Shown here piece after piece: positions 1 to 7,439 of a DNA stretch of 64,000 bases; position 1 is the stretch's first letter; every line of letters starts with the position of its first letter. The DNA is taken from contig NZ_JASJEX010000002.1 of the NCBI RefSeq assembly GCF_030067705.1, forward strand, positions 539,502 to 603,501. The letters run 5' to 3'. A model generated the notes under the pieces. The model worked only from the letters and a program-made list of their open reading frames with translations. It was not told the DNA's origin and made no database searches. This stretch comes from Kribbibacterium absianum (lineage in GTDB: Bacteria; Actinomycetota; Coriobacteriia; Coriobacteriales; Atopobiaceae). The position numbers and the translations under genes were made by a program.

Positions 1-1
1 C

Positions 2-169
2 TTCGTGCAGCTCTGTACCTTTGAGAACGTGGCCGGCCTCCTCGTGATTGGCGCCATCTACGCGGTGTGCCTGCTCTTCGCCGTGCGGCACAGCCGCACG
101 CGCGCCAAGGCGCTGACGGGCACGGAGGAAGAGGGAATGACCGGTGGCCCGGACCTGGAGCTCGGCTGA
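2..169 (+). CDS. PTS galactitol-type EIIC, C-terminal fragment
   Basis: This is the last 55 codons of a gene cut by the window edge; the frame is open from base 2 to the TGA at 167-169. The peptide has one hydrophobic membrane span (VAGLLVIGAIYAVCLLFAV), then a basic RHSRTRAK stretch and an acidic cytoplasmic tail, as expected for the end of a multi-pass transporter. The galactitol EIIC assignment rests mainly on context: gatD lies 157 bp downstream on the same strand and a PTS-type regulator follows. The fragment alone does not identify the substrate. Confidence 0.6.
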   Translation, partial: FVQLCTFENVAGLLVIGAIYAVCLLFAVRHSRTRAKALTGTEEEGMTGGPDLELG

Positions 170-326
170 TTCCTGGCTCCTGTCGTGAGGGCGCCCCGTC
201 AAGGGCGGCCGCCCTTCAAGACGCTCCGCTCCCGTTCTTCCTGCTAAAGCGACGCAACCCATGAGAGAAAAACAGTGAAACCATAAGGACCTGATTCCAC
301 GTCAGGCCCCCGAGGAGGTCATTGCC

Positions 327-1376
327 ATGAAGGCCGCTCAAGTCCATGCCGCTAACGACATCCGCTACGAAGACGTCGAGAGGCCCGTCCCCAGCGCGCA
401 CGAGGTGCTCGTCAAGGTCAAGTACACCGGCATCTGCGGCTCCGACGTCCCCCGCGTGCTCGACGGCGCCTGCCACAGCTTCCCGATCACCCTTGGTCAC
501 GAGTTCTCGGGAACGGTCGCCGAGACGGGCCCGGGCGTCACGAACGTTCAGCCCGGCGACCGCGTTGCCGGCGTGCCGCTGGTCCCCTGCATGGAGTGCG
601 ATGACTGCCTCCGTGGCGACTACGCTCTCTGCAAGCACTACAGCTTCATTGGCTCGCGCCAGAATGGCAGCTTCGCTGAGTACGTGGTGGTTCCTGAGCG
701 CAACGTGGTCCGTGTGGACGACTCGGTCTCCTTCGAGAAGGCCGCGTTCTTCGAGCCGGCGACCGTGGCCCTTCACGGTATCGAGCGCACGAACTTCCGC
801 GGTGGGCACCCGGTCGCGATCCTCGGCGGTGGGACCATCGGCCTCTTCACGGCGCAGTGGGCGAAGGCCTTCGGCGCATCTGCGGTGGTCGTGTTCGACA
901 TCGTGCCGGAGCGCTTGGATCTGGCTCTCCGCCTGGGCGCCACGCACGTCGTGAACACCAGCGACGAGGACTACCTGGAGCGGGCCATGGCGCTCACCGG
1001 TGGCCGCGGCTATGACTACGTGTTCGAGACGGCCGGAGCGGGTCCCACGATGAAGATGGCCTCCGCTCTTGCTGCCAACGGTGGTGAGATCTGCTTCATC
1101 GGCACGCCCAAACGCGAGCTGACCTTCTCGGTGGACGAGTGGGAGCGCATGAACCGCCGCGAGTTCACGATGACTGGCTCCTGGATGAGCTACTCGGCAC
1201 CGTTCCCGGGTCACGAGTGGCCGGCGAAGGCGGAGGCGTTTCGCACGGGCGCGCTGTCCTTTGACGATGACCTGATCTGGTCGGTGAGGGGGCTCTCCGA
1301 GGCAAGCGACGCGTTCGAGGACTTCGCGACGCCGGGCAAGGTCAAGGGCAAAGTGCTCCTGGACAGCGAGCGCTGA
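327..1376 (+). CDS. gatD: Galactitol-1-phosphate 5-dehydrogenase
   Basis: A 349-residue zinc-dependent medium-chain dehydrogenase, expected to oxidise galactitol 1-phosphate to tagatose 6-phosphate with NAD+. Visible motifs are the catalytic-zinc segment TGICGSD (about residue 35-41) and LGHEFSG, the structural-zinc cysteines in CMECDDCLRGDYALC (about 91-105), and the Rossmann turn GGGTIG (about 168-173). The C-terminal GSWMSYSAPFPGHEW strongly resembles E. coli GatD, as does the overall length (346 residues in E. coli). A Shine-Dalgarno GAGGAGG lies 9 bp before the ATG. Position after the EIIC tail supports galactitol catabolism; another polyol phosphate such as sorbitol 6-phosphate cannot be excluded. 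Confidence 0.85.
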   Translation: MKAAQVHAANDIRYEDVERPVPSAHEVLVKVKYTGICGSDVPRVLDGACHSFPITLGHEFSGTVAETGPGVTNVQPGDRVAGVPLVPCMECDDCLRGDYALCKHYSFIGSRQNGSFAEYVVVPERNVVRVDDSVSFEKAAFFEPATVALHGIERTNFRGGHPVAILGGGTIGLFTAQWAKAFGASAVVVFDIVPERLDLALRLGATHVVNTSDEDYLERAMALTGGRGYDYVFETAGAGPTMKMASALAANGGEICFIGTPKRELTFSVDEWERMNRREFTMTGSWMSYSAPFPGHEWPAKAEAFRTGALSFDDDLIWSVRGLSEASDAFEDFATPGKVKGKVLLDSER

Positions 1377-1404
1377 GCCCCCCTGGCATTCGTGCCGGGG
1401 TCTC
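1374..1404 (+). terminator. Hairpin after gatD
   Basis: GAGCCCC...TGGCA, loop TTCG, then TGCC...GGGGTCTC forms a stem that begins at the gatD stop codon. There is no clear T-tract, so the terminator call rests on hairpin strength and position only. Confidence 0.5.
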
Positions 1405-1454
1405 ACGGCCTGACGGGTCGCGCCGCGATCCCGGGCTAAGCTAGGAACCCCCGT

Positions 1455-1520
1455 CCCGTTCTTCCTGTTGTTCCGCGCCCTCGCCTGCGCCCGGTGGGTC
1501 GCACCAGCAGGAAGAACGGG
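1455..1520. repeat. Family A repeat, facing pair
   Basis: A forward copy (CCCGTTCTTCCTGTTG at 1455-1470) and a reverse copy (CAGCAGGAAGAACGGG at 1505-1520) face each other and could form a long hairpin just before the regulator start. They are members of the abundant CCGTTCTTCCTGC family seen throughout the first 21 kb. Confidence 0.8.
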
Positions 1521-1549
1521 GCCCCGCCGCTCGGAGAGACGAGGCCGCC

Positions 1550-3622
1550 ATGAAGCGTCGCAGCTGGGACATCGCACGTCGGCTCGCTGCGGGCACGCCC
1601 CTCACCCTGGCTCAGCTCGCTCGCGAGAACGGCGTCAGCGAGCGCACCATCCGCAACGACCTCAAGGAGGTGGATCGGGAGCTCGGCCGTCTCGGTCTTG
1701 CTCCCGTCTCCTTCGACCACGGGCGCCTGGTCGCGCCCCCGGGCATTGTGGCCCTGCTCCCGACGCTCGATGGGATGGACGCACAGAGCTACCAATTGGC
1801 ACCGGAGGAGCGCGTCGCCGCCGCGGCCGCGCTGCTCGTCTCCGCAACGTCGCCGGTCACGCTGGCCGAGCTCGCCGACCGTCTCGCCGTCAGTCGCAAC
1901 ACCGTGATCAACGACCTCGACGCCATCAAGGCCTCCATCGCCGCAGTCGGGCTTGCTGTGGATTCGCTCCCCGGCAAGGGGCTGCTCGTCGTCGGGCTCG
2001 AGTCGCTGCGCCGCACGCTCCTGCTCGACATCGCGCTCGGGGCGCTGCAGCAGGGCGCGCCGCCGCTCGTCTCGTTGCTGCCCTTGGGCGGGGACCCGCG
2101 CATGCTCGCCACCATCGTTACCGAGCAGGAGGGCCCGCACGGCATCCGCCTGACGGACATTTCTTTTGACGAGGTGCTCACCTACCTGCGGGTCCTCGTC
2201 GGGCGCTTGGAGCGCGCCGCCTTCATCGAGGAGCAGCCTCCGGTGGACGGCGCCCCCTTTGCGATGGCGCAGGACGTGCTCCGCTACGTGGCCCAGAGCT
2301 GCCACGTGCCCTGCCCCGAGAGCGAGGTGCGCTTCCTGGCGTGGCTGCTGGCCGGCGCCCGTCGGCTCTCCGGCGACGAGCGGCGCACCGACGTGCCACA
2401 GATCCAGCTCGTCACCCGCAAGCTGGTGGAGCGCGTGAGCGAGGAGCTGGGCGTCGATCTCAACGACGACTACGAGCTGTTCCAGAACCTCTCGAACCAC
2501 TTGGAGGCCGTGCTGCGCCCCGAGCCGGTGACCTACCCGGACACGGATCTGATCCGCGAGGTGCTGGCAGAGAACGACGAGGTCGTGGCCGCCGTCCGTA
2601 AGCGCGACGCCATCGTGCGGGCCTACGTGGGGCGCCCTCTGGACGAGCTGGAGGAGGGCTACATCGCTCTGCACCTCTGCGCCGCGCTCGAGCGGCGCCG
2701 CCTGCGCTCGGGCACCATGCGCGTGGCGCTCGCCTGCAACGCCGGGGTCGGGACGTCGCAGCTCCTGGCGGCCAAGTTGCGCCGCCACTTCAACTTCTCC
2801 ATCGTCGACGAGCTGGGAGCCCATGAGGTGCGCCTCTTGGATCCGAGCGAGGTCTCGCTCGTCATTTCGACGGTGCCCCTCGAGGGCTGCCCGGTGCCGA
2901 GCGTTGTCGTGACGCCGCTTCTGACGGACGAGGACTTCGTGCGCATCGGCGCGGCCATCGACCGCCTGGAGCCGTCGAGCGTTCCCGGAGACGAGACCGC
3001 CCAGCGGCTGTGGCGGCGGTTGGAGCCGGTGGTGAGGAGGCACGTGGAGGCGCCGGACGAGCTCTTGGACGAGCTGCTCCGCGAGCTCCGGGGTTACTTC
3101 CGCGACGCCGAGCGGGGCACGGGCCCGCGCGGTGACTTCGGTGCGCTGTCGCCGTCGCTGCGCCAGCTGCTGCCAGCCTCTCGGATTCGGCTCGACGTGG
3201 CCGCCCGCGACTGGCGTGCGGCCGTGCGCACGGCGGCGGTGCCGCTCTTGGAGGAGGGCCTCATCGAGGGCCGCTACGTGGACGCAATCCTCAAGAACGT
3301 GGACGAGAACGGCCCCTACATCGTGCTGTCGCCGGGGTTCGCGCTGCCGCATGAGGGACTCGACCAGGGCACCGTGGAGGCCGGTCTCACGCTGGTGCGG
3401 CTGTCTGCACCGGTTGAGTTCGGCGCCGACGAGCTGGATCCGGTGCGCTATGTGTGCTGCCTCTCGGCCGTGGATCACTCGACGCACCTCAAGGCGCTGT
3501 TCTCGCTCGTGAACCTCATGAAGGACGAGCGTGCCCGGGCGGCGCTGGACGCGGCCGAGAAGCCCGAGGACGTAGTGGCCGTGCTGAAGGACTGGGAGGC
3601 TCGGGAGCCTGGCGGCGCGTGA
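1550..3622 (+). CDS. PRD-containing PTS transcriptional regulator (MtlR/LicR-type)
   Basis: A 690-residue multidomain activator. Order: HTH_11-type helix-turn-helix (about 15-45, NGVSERTIRNDLKEVDREL), a second HTH (about 105-140, LAVSRNTVINDLDAIK), two PRD domains (about 205-300 and 300-385), an EIIB-like domain (about 390-480, ALACNAGVGTSQLLAAKL, with the phosphoacceptor Cys) and a fructose/mannitol-type EIIA domain (about 540-690, active-site His in FALPHEG). The second PRD keeps both expected histidines (SNHLEAVL and YIALHLCAALE). The first PRD has LVGRL where the His is usually found, so it may not be phosphorylated. PTS phosphorylation of these domains would tune activation of the neighbouring galactitol genes. 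Confidence 0.85.
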   Translation: MKRRSWDIARRLAAGTPLTLAQLARENGVSERTIRNDLKEVDRELGRLGLAPVSFDHGRLVAPPGIVALLPTLDGMDAQSYQLAPEERVAAAAALLVSATSPVTLAELADRLAVSRNTVINDLDAIKASIAAVGLAVDSLPGKGLLVVGLESLRRTLLLDIALGALQQGAPPLVSLLPLGGDPRMLATIVTEQEGPHGIRLTDISFDEVLTYLRVLVGRLERAAFIEEQPPVDGAPFAMAQDVLRYVAQSCHVPCPESEVRFLAWLLAGARRLSGDERRTDVPQIQLVTRKLVERVSEELGVDLNDDYELFQNLSNHLEAVLRPEPVTYPDTDLIREVLAENDEVVAAVRKRDAIVRAYVGRPLDELEEGYIALHLCAALERRRLRSGTMRVALACNAGVGTSQLLAAKLRRHFNFSIVDELGAHEVRLLDPSEVSLVISTVPLEGCPVPSVVVTPLLTDEDFVRIGAAIDRLEPSSVPGDETAQRLWRRLEPVVRRHVEAPDELLDELLRELRGYFRDAERGTGPRGDFGALSPSLRQLLPASRIRLDVAARDWRAAVRTAAVPLLEEGLIEGRYVDAILKNVDENGPYIVLSPGFALPHEGLDQGTVEAGLTLVRLSAPVEFGADELDPVRYVCCLSAVDHSTHLKALFSLVNLMKDERARAALDAAEKPEDVVAVLKDWEAREPGGA

Positions 3623-3630
3623 GGTCGCGA

Positions 3631-3707
3631 CCGTTCTTCCTGTCGTTTCGCACGTCCCCGTTCTTCCTGCCAAAATGAGCGCGGTCCGTTCTTCCTGCTG
3701 TTTCGTG
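3631..3707 (+). repeat. Family A repeat, triple tandem array
   Basis: Three same-strand copies start at 3631, 3658 and 3686 (periods 27 and 28 bp). The first and third read CCGTTCTTCCTGYYGTTTCG; the middle one ends CCAAAATG. They fill most of the gap between the PRD regulator and the DeoR regulator. Confidence 0.85.
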
Positions 3708-3749
3708 ACGGCTCTGTGACGCTCTGCCCCTCCTTGCATTGTTCGAAGA

Positions 3750-3765
3750 TGTGCGTTACTGTGCG
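3750..3765 (+). promoter_or_regulatory. Candidate operator, 10-bp direct repeat
   Basis: TGTGCG occurs twice with a 10-bp period (3750-3755 and 3760-3765), one helical turn apart and about 25 bp upstream of the deoR-type start codon. DeoR-family proteins commonly bind direct repeats near their own promoters, so this is a plausible autoregulatory site. No convincing -35/-10 pair could be assigned. Confidence 0.3.
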
Positions 3766-3789
3766 AATAGTCAAGAACGAGGAGGCGCG

Positions 3790-4554
3790 ATGCTCAAGAA
3801 TGAGCGCCAGGACGCAATCGTCACGCTGGTGGACGACCAGGGCGCCGTCACCGTTAAGGACGTGGCGCAGACGCTCGGGGTCTCCGAGATGACCATTCGT
3901 CGCGACCTGGAGGAGCTGGCCACGCAGGGCCGCGTGCTGCGCGTGCACGGCGGGGCCCGCAGCGTGGCGGGCGAGCGTGACCATCTGGTGCCGCGGGAGT
4001 TCACGCACTCCGAGAAGCACCTGCTGCACGAAGCGGCAAAGGCGCAGGTGGGCGCGCGCGCTGCGGAGCTCGTCGCGGCCGGGGACACCGTGTTCCTCGG
4101 CGCCGGCACCACCACGGAGCAGGTGGCGTTGTCGCTGCTCGACGTCCCATTGCGCGTGGTCACCAACAGCCTGTCGGTGTTCGATATTGTGCGCCAACGG
4201 CCAAACATCGACGTGTGCCTGATCGGGGGCACCTATCGGCCGTCGACAGACGCGTTCGTGGGCTCCATTGCCGAGCAGTCTGTCGCCACGCTCGGCGTGG
4301 ACAAGGCGTTCATCGGGGCGAACGGCGTGTTGGCCGAGGGCGTGAGCACGTCCAACCCCGAGGAGGGCCGGTTCCAGGCGCTGGTGCTGGACTCGAGCGC
4401 CGAGCGGTACCTCGTGACGGACGCGAGCAAGCTGGGGCGCCGGGACTTCTTCACGTTCTACGAGCTGGGGTCGTTCGACGGCCTGGTGACGGATCCGAGC
4501 ATCACCGAGGAGCAACGGGAGGAGCTGTCCGTCTCGACCCGGGTCCTCACCTGA
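3790..4554 (+). CDS. DeoR/GlpR-family sugar regulator
   Basis: A 254-residue repressor. The N-terminal winged helix (VKDVAQTLGVSEMTIRRDLEEL, about residues 20-41, read in two parts) carries the DeoR signature. The C-terminal sugar-phosphate sensor has FLGAGTTTEQVA (about 98-109) and IGANGV. The ATG at 3790 follows GAGGAGG closely; a longer TTG-initiated reading from 3739 would include the operator region and is unlikely. Its place directly before lacA/lacB suggests control by tagatose 6-phosphate or galactose 6-phosphate, as for LacR in lactic acid bacteria (inference). Confidence 0.8.
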   Translation: MLKNERQDAIVTLVDDQGAVTVKDVAQTLGVSEMTIRRDLEELATQGRVLRVHGGARSVAGERDHLVPREFTHSEKHLLHEAAKAQVGARAAELVAAGDTVFLGAGTTTEQVALSLLDVPLRVVTNSLSVFDIVRQRPNIDVCLIGGTYRPSTDAFVGSIAEQSVATLGVDKAFIGANGVLAEGVSTSNPEEGRFQALVLDSSAERYLVTDASKLGRRDFFTFYELGSFDGLVTDPSITEEQREELSVSTRVLT

Positions 4555-4561
4555 TCAAAAA

Positions 4562-4659
4562 CCGTTCTACCTGCTCATGCGAGAGACCCTTCTCGTTTTT
4601 CCTGCCAAAGCGCCGCCGCAGGTAGATGGCCAAAAGTACGGAACAGCATGAAAAACGGG
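4562..4659. repeat. Family A repeats, three degenerate copies
   Basis: Two forward copies (4562-4583 with CCGTTCTACCTGC, and about 4592-4612 with CGTTTTTCCTGCCAAAGCG) and one reverse copy (4639-4659, ending AAAAACGGG) lie in the gap before lacA. A GCCGCAGGTAGATGG motif at 4614-4628 also recurs elsewhere in the window (9020, 20297 and 30293 regions). Confidence 0.7.
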
Positions 4660-4691
4660 AGCCAGTCGGGGCCCCGGGAAAGGGAGCATCC

Positions 4692-5120
4692 ATGCGCATC
4701 ATCATCGGCTCGGACGCGGGCGGCATGTCGCTCAAGGAGGTCGTGAAGGCCCACCTCGTCGAGTCCGGCCACAACGTCGTCGACCTCTCCGTCGAGCCGG
4801 CTGCGGACTTTGTGGACTCCGCCGTCGCGGTGGCCCAGGAGCTGCTCGCCGACCCGGACGCCCTCGGCTTCGCGTTCGACGAGTACGGCGCCGGCAGCTA
4901 CATGGCCGCCTGCAAGGTGAAGGGCATCGTGGCGTGCGAGTGCTCCGACGAGCGGAGCGCCTTCATGACGCGCCAGCACAACAACGCGCGCCTCATCACG
5001 ATGGGCGCGGGCGTGACCGGCCCTGTCATCGCGAAGGGCATCTGCGACCAGTTCCTGCAGGAGGCCTACGCCGGTGGCCGCCACCAGGTTCGTGTGGACA
5101 TGCTCAACAAGATGGCCTAG
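4692..5120 (+). CDS. lacA: Galactose-6-phosphate isomerase subunit LacA
   Basis: A 142-residue RpiB/LacAB-fold protein, the usual LacA length. With LacB it should convert galactose 6-phosphate to tagatose 6-phosphate. It starts MRIIIGSDAGG. Where RpiB and LacB have the catalytic CGTG motif this protein has DEYGAG, the normal LacA condition in which one subunit lacks the cysteine and active sites form with LacB. The ATG at 4692 is preceded by AAAGGGAG; an in-frame ATG at 4626 lies inside a repeat and is less likely. The lacB start lies 85 bp downstream. Confidence 0.88.
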   Translation: MRIIIGSDAGGMSLKEVVKAHLVESGHNVVDLSVEPAADFVDSAVAVAQELLADPDALGFAFDEYGAGSYMAACKVKGIVACECSDERSAFMTRQHNNARLITMGAGVTGPVIAKGICDQFLQEAYAGGRHQVRVDMLNKMA

Positions 5121-5126
5121 CTGCGC

Positions 5127-5183
5127 TTTCATTTTTCCTGCTATTTCGAGGCCCTTCCTGTCGCCTTGGCAGGAAGAACGAGT
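5127..5183. repeat. Family A repeats between lacA and lacB
   Basis: A forward copy (about 5129-5150, TTTTTCCTGCTATTTCGAG) is followed by a short facing pair, CCTTCCTGTCGCC and GGCAGGAAGAACGAG (5168-5182). They occupy most of the 85-bp lacA-lacB spacer and could fold in the transcript without blocking the lacB ribosome binding site. Confidence 0.7.
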
Positions 5184-5205
5184 CCTGATATAAGGAGCAC
5201 ACTCT

Positions 5206-5724
5206 ATGAAGATCGCCATTGGCTGCGACCACATCGTCACCGACGAAAAGATGAAACTGGCAGACCACCTCAAGGCGCAAGGCTACGAGGTCATCGACTG
5301 TGGCACGTACGATCACGCACGCACCCATTACCCAATTTATGGCAAGCGCGTGGCCGAGGCCGTGACCTCCGGCGAGGCCGATGCCGGCGTTGTGATGTGC
5401 GGCACCGGCGTGGGTATCACGAACTCCGTCAACAAGGTGCCGGGCGCCCGCTGCTGCCTGGTGCGCGATATGGCGACGGCCGTCTACGCCCGCGAGAACC
5501 TGGCCGCGAACGTCTGCGGCTTTGGCGGCAAGATCTGCGGCGAGTTCTTGCTGCACGACATCGTGGACGCGTTCCTTAACGCCGAGTATCAGTCCACGCC
5601 CGAGAACGACGCGATGGTCGCGAAGATCGACGCCGTGTGGCAGGGGGACGCCGAGGCGCAGGCGAGCCCGGACTTCTTCGACGAGTTCCTCGTCAAATGG
5701 GACGAGGGCTACTACCACGACTAG
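5206..5724 (+). CDS. lacB: Galactose-6-phosphate isomerase subunit LacB
   Basis: A 172-residue protein, matching the family length of 171-172. The catalytic-Cys motif [11 protein letters not shown] lies at about residues 63-73, and the substrate-binding segment with GAR and the CLVRD stretch follows. It is the catalytic partner of the upstream LacA. A strong AAGGAG lies 10 bp before the ATG. The kinase and aldolase of the tagatose pathway (LacC, LacD) are not in this window, so the pathway must be completed elsewhere. Confidence 0.9.
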   Translation: MKIAIGCDHIVTDEKMKLADHLKAQGYEVIDCGTYDHARTHYPIYGKRVAEAVTSGEADAGVVMCGTGVGITNSVNKVPGARCCLVRDMATAVYARENLAANVCGFGGKICGEFLLHDIVDAFLNAEYQSTPENDAMVAKIDAVWQGDAEAQASPDFFDEFLVKWDEGYYHD

Positions 5725-5727
5725 CCC

Positions 5728-5756
5728 GGACGCTTGGGTCAAAGCCAGTTGTCCAC
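5728..5756 (-). repeat. Family B 30-bp repeat, single copy
   Basis: On the minus strand this reads GTGGACAACTGGCTTTGACC and then CAAGCGTCC. It is the same unit found in clusters at 18.3-18.7 kb and 57.06-57.17 kb, here as a solitary copy 4 bp after lacB. Confidence 0.75.
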
Positions 5757-5767
5757 GGTTGGACGCA

Positions 5768-5848
5768 CCCGTTCTGCCGGCCAAAACGAGCACAACGAGC
5801 AAGCCCCTGCCGGAAGGGGGCTTTGCTCGTTTTGGCATGAAGAACGGG
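5768..5848. terminator. Family A hairpin between convergent genes
   Basis: The left arm (5768-5791, CCCGTTCTGCCGGCCAAAAC and on) and right arm (5825-5848, ending GAAGAACGGG) are nearly complementary over 24 bp, enclosing a smaller hairpin AAGCCCC...GGGGGCTT. It lies between lacB and the oppositely oriented toxin gene, where a bidirectional terminator would be expected. A close copy lies at 6466-6545. Confidence 0.7.
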
Positions 5849-5852
5849 AACC

Positions 5853-6161
5853 TTACAACACGAGCTTCGCGTAATCCTGGGATCCGTGGAACACGTGCGC
5901 GACAAAGATGCAGTCCGGTTTGATCGTGTACAGCACTACGTAGCGGCCCACCGTGAACGCGCGGTAACCGAGGGCCGCCAACTCCGGCAGGATGCTCACA
6001 TCAAAGAGTTCGGGGAACGCGCAGACCTGCTCCATCGTCTCGTCAATGCCATCGGCAAGGTCGTCGAACACAGAGGGGCCGCCCGTCCGCTCATCGAGGT
6101 AGCTTTGAATCTGCTCCAGTTCGAGCGCCGCGCTGTCGGCCAGAACCCACGGCTTAGCCAT
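5853..6161 (-). CDS. RelE/ParE-family toxin
   Basis: A 102-residue protein with the RelE/ParE fold pattern: an N-terminal helix pair (ALELEQIQSYLDER), then strands GYRAFTVGRYVVLYTI and a C-terminal IFVAHVFHGSQDY. The family comprises ribosome-dependent mRNA interferases (RelE) and gyrase poisons (ParE); the sequence does not decide which. Its start overlaps the end of the upstream antitoxin gene by 8 bp, as in antitoxin-first modules. Confidence 0.82.
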   Translation of the reverse strand: MAKPWVLADSAALELEQIQSYLDERTGGPSVFDDLADGIDETMEQVCAFPELFDVSILPELAALGYRAFTVGRYVVLYTIKPDCIFVAHVFHGSQDYAKLVL

Positions 6162-6420
6162 GACGGTTCTTCAGGCGCGCCAGGAGCGCCTTGCCGTTGA
6201 CCGTCGCTCCGCGCTCGTACTCGTCCTCGGCGAGCAACACGCGAGAGAGGAGCCGCGCCTTGGCCGCCTCCTGCAGCAGCGCATCGTAGTCCTCGGGTCG
6301 CATGGTGACCATGGCCTCACGCCCGTTGTTCGTGACGAACACGGGCCCGTCGCTGTGCTCAACCAGTTCCTGGAACTTTGCGGTGTCTTTCATCTCGCGC
6401 ACGGGTGCCATGGTGGGCAT
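6154..6420 (-). CDS. Phd/YefM-family antitoxin
   Basis: An 88-residue antitoxin. Visible features are the PVREMKDTAKFQELVEHSDG N-terminal DNA-binding part and GPVFVTNNGREAMVTM, typical of Phd/YefM. The remaining C-terminal helix should wrap the toxin. The ATG at 6420 follows AAAGGAGG directly; a longer reading upstream would run through the repeat at 6466-6545 and is rejected. It forms an operon with the downstream toxin and probably autorepresses. Confidence 0.85.
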   Translation of the reverse strand: MPTMAPVREMKDTAKFQELVEHSDGPVFVTNNGREAMVTMRPEDYDALLQEAAKARLLSRVLLAEDEYERGATVNGKALLARLKNRHG

Positions 6421-6465
6421 GGGGGCCTCCTTTGGGTGTGGCCCCATTGTACCCCGTTGGGCTGC

Positions 6466-6545
6466 TCGTTCTGCCGGCCAAAACGAGCACAACGAGCAAA
6501 GCACCTGCCAGAAGGGGCTTTGCTCGTTTTGGCATGAAAAACGGG
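6466..6545. repeat. Family A hairpin, second copy
   Basis: A near-duplicate of the structure at 5768-5848, with arms CGTTCTGCCGGCCAAAACGA and its complement ending GAAAAACGGG. The two copies bracket the toxin-antitoxin operon exactly, with one on each side. Confidence 0.75.
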
Positions 6546-6550
6546 AGCGG

Positions 6551-7153
6551 TCACTCGGTGCGTCGGCGCAGCGCCAGACCGCCCATGCCCGCTGCGGCGC
6601 CCGCCAGAACCAGCGGGGCAACGCTGACAGTGGGGTCGCTCGTGTCGGGCGTGGTCGAGGACGTCGTTGTCGCGCTGCTCGATGTGGACGCGAGCAGCGA
6701 GCTGAGTGACAGCGCGCTCGTGCCGGTCGTGCTCGTGTCCGCTGCCAGCGCCGAGCTCATCAGCAGCGACGAGAACAGGCCCGAGACGTCGCCCGAGAAC
6801 AGGCTCTTGAGCATGGCCTGGAACGCCTCGATGAACGCGCTGCTGCCGAAGCTGAGCGCGCTGCCGAGCAGGTTGTCGAGGGTCTTGAGGATGCCGGTCT
6901 CGATGATTTCACAGGTGATATCGGCCGTTGCGGGCTTCTCGGTGTCCGTGGTGTCGCCGCCGGTCTCGTCGTCGGCCGGCTCGTCGGTCTCCGTGTCGGA
7001 GCCTTGCGTGTCGTCGCCGGGGACCTCCTCGGCGGGCGTGTCGTCCGTGGCCTCGTTCGCCCACGCCGGAACCGGCGCAATGGCGAGCGCGGCGACCACT
7101 GCCACGAGCAGCGCGAGCAGGCACCAACGGTGACGAGAAGACGGTGCGACCAT
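6551..7153 (-). CDS. Secreted acidic protein with C-terminal membrane anchor
   Basis: A 200-residue protein not assigned to a known family. It has a signal peptide (basic SSRHRW, hydrophobic LLALLVAVVAALAI, likely cleavage after PAWA), a Thr/Asp/Glu-rich linker (about residues 35-75), a helical Ala/Ser-rich middle and a C-terminal hydrophobic span followed by RRRTE. The end resembles a cell-wall anchor but no LPXTG-like motif is visible. The ATG at 7153 follows AAAGGACG. A role at the cell surface is inferred only from topology. Confidence 0.65.
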   Translation of the reverse strand: MVAPSSRHRWCLLALLVAVVAALAIAPVPAWANEATDDTPAEEVPGDDTQGSDTETDEPADDETGGDTTDTEKPATADITCEIIETGILKTLDNLLGSALSFGSSAFIEAFQAMLKSLFSGDVSGLFSSLLMSSALAADTSTTGTSALSLSSLLASTSSSATTTSSTTPDTSDPTVSVAPLVLAGAAAGMGGLALRRRTE

Positions 7154-7195
7154 GGGCGTCCTTTCGAGCACGTCTCTCCGGAGAATTCCCGGCAG

Positions 7196-7435
7196 TCCCT
7201 TTTTCATGCTAATGCGAGAGGCCTGAAACCGTCCGATAATTTCGACCCGGATCCTTCCGTTCTGCATGCTGTTTCGAGCACAGGCGCGTTGGCCTGGGGT
7301 CTCGCAGCAGCAGGAAGAACGGCGCCTCTCGCAACAGCAGGGAGAACGGCCCGCCTCTCGCAACAGCAGGAAGAACGGGCCTCCTCTCGCAATGGCATGT
7401 AGAACCGTTCCCTCTCGCAGCGGCAGGAAAAACGA
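7196..7435. repeat. Family A repeat array, five tandem minus-strand copies
   Basis: Five copies of CTCGCAACAGCAGGAAGAAC (minus orientation of the unit) start at 7301, 7328, 7357, 7386 and 7414, giving periods of 27, 29, 29 and 28 bp. Two plus-orientation copies precede them near 7197 and 7259. The array fills the whole gap between the DeoR gene and the secreted protein gene. The fourth and fifth copies are degenerate. Confidence 0.9.
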
Positions 7436-7439
7436 CCTG

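Noticed and set aside
216..1577. Long minus-strand open frame of about 450 codons over gatD
   Set aside because: It is the reverse shadow of a well-supported gene in high-GC DNA. Its composition is rich in Arg, Ala, His and Gly with no domain.
4626..4691. Upstream in-frame start for lacA at 4626
   Set aside because: It would add 22 residues encoded by a family A repeat; the ATG at 4692 has a ribosome binding site and matches the family N-terminus.
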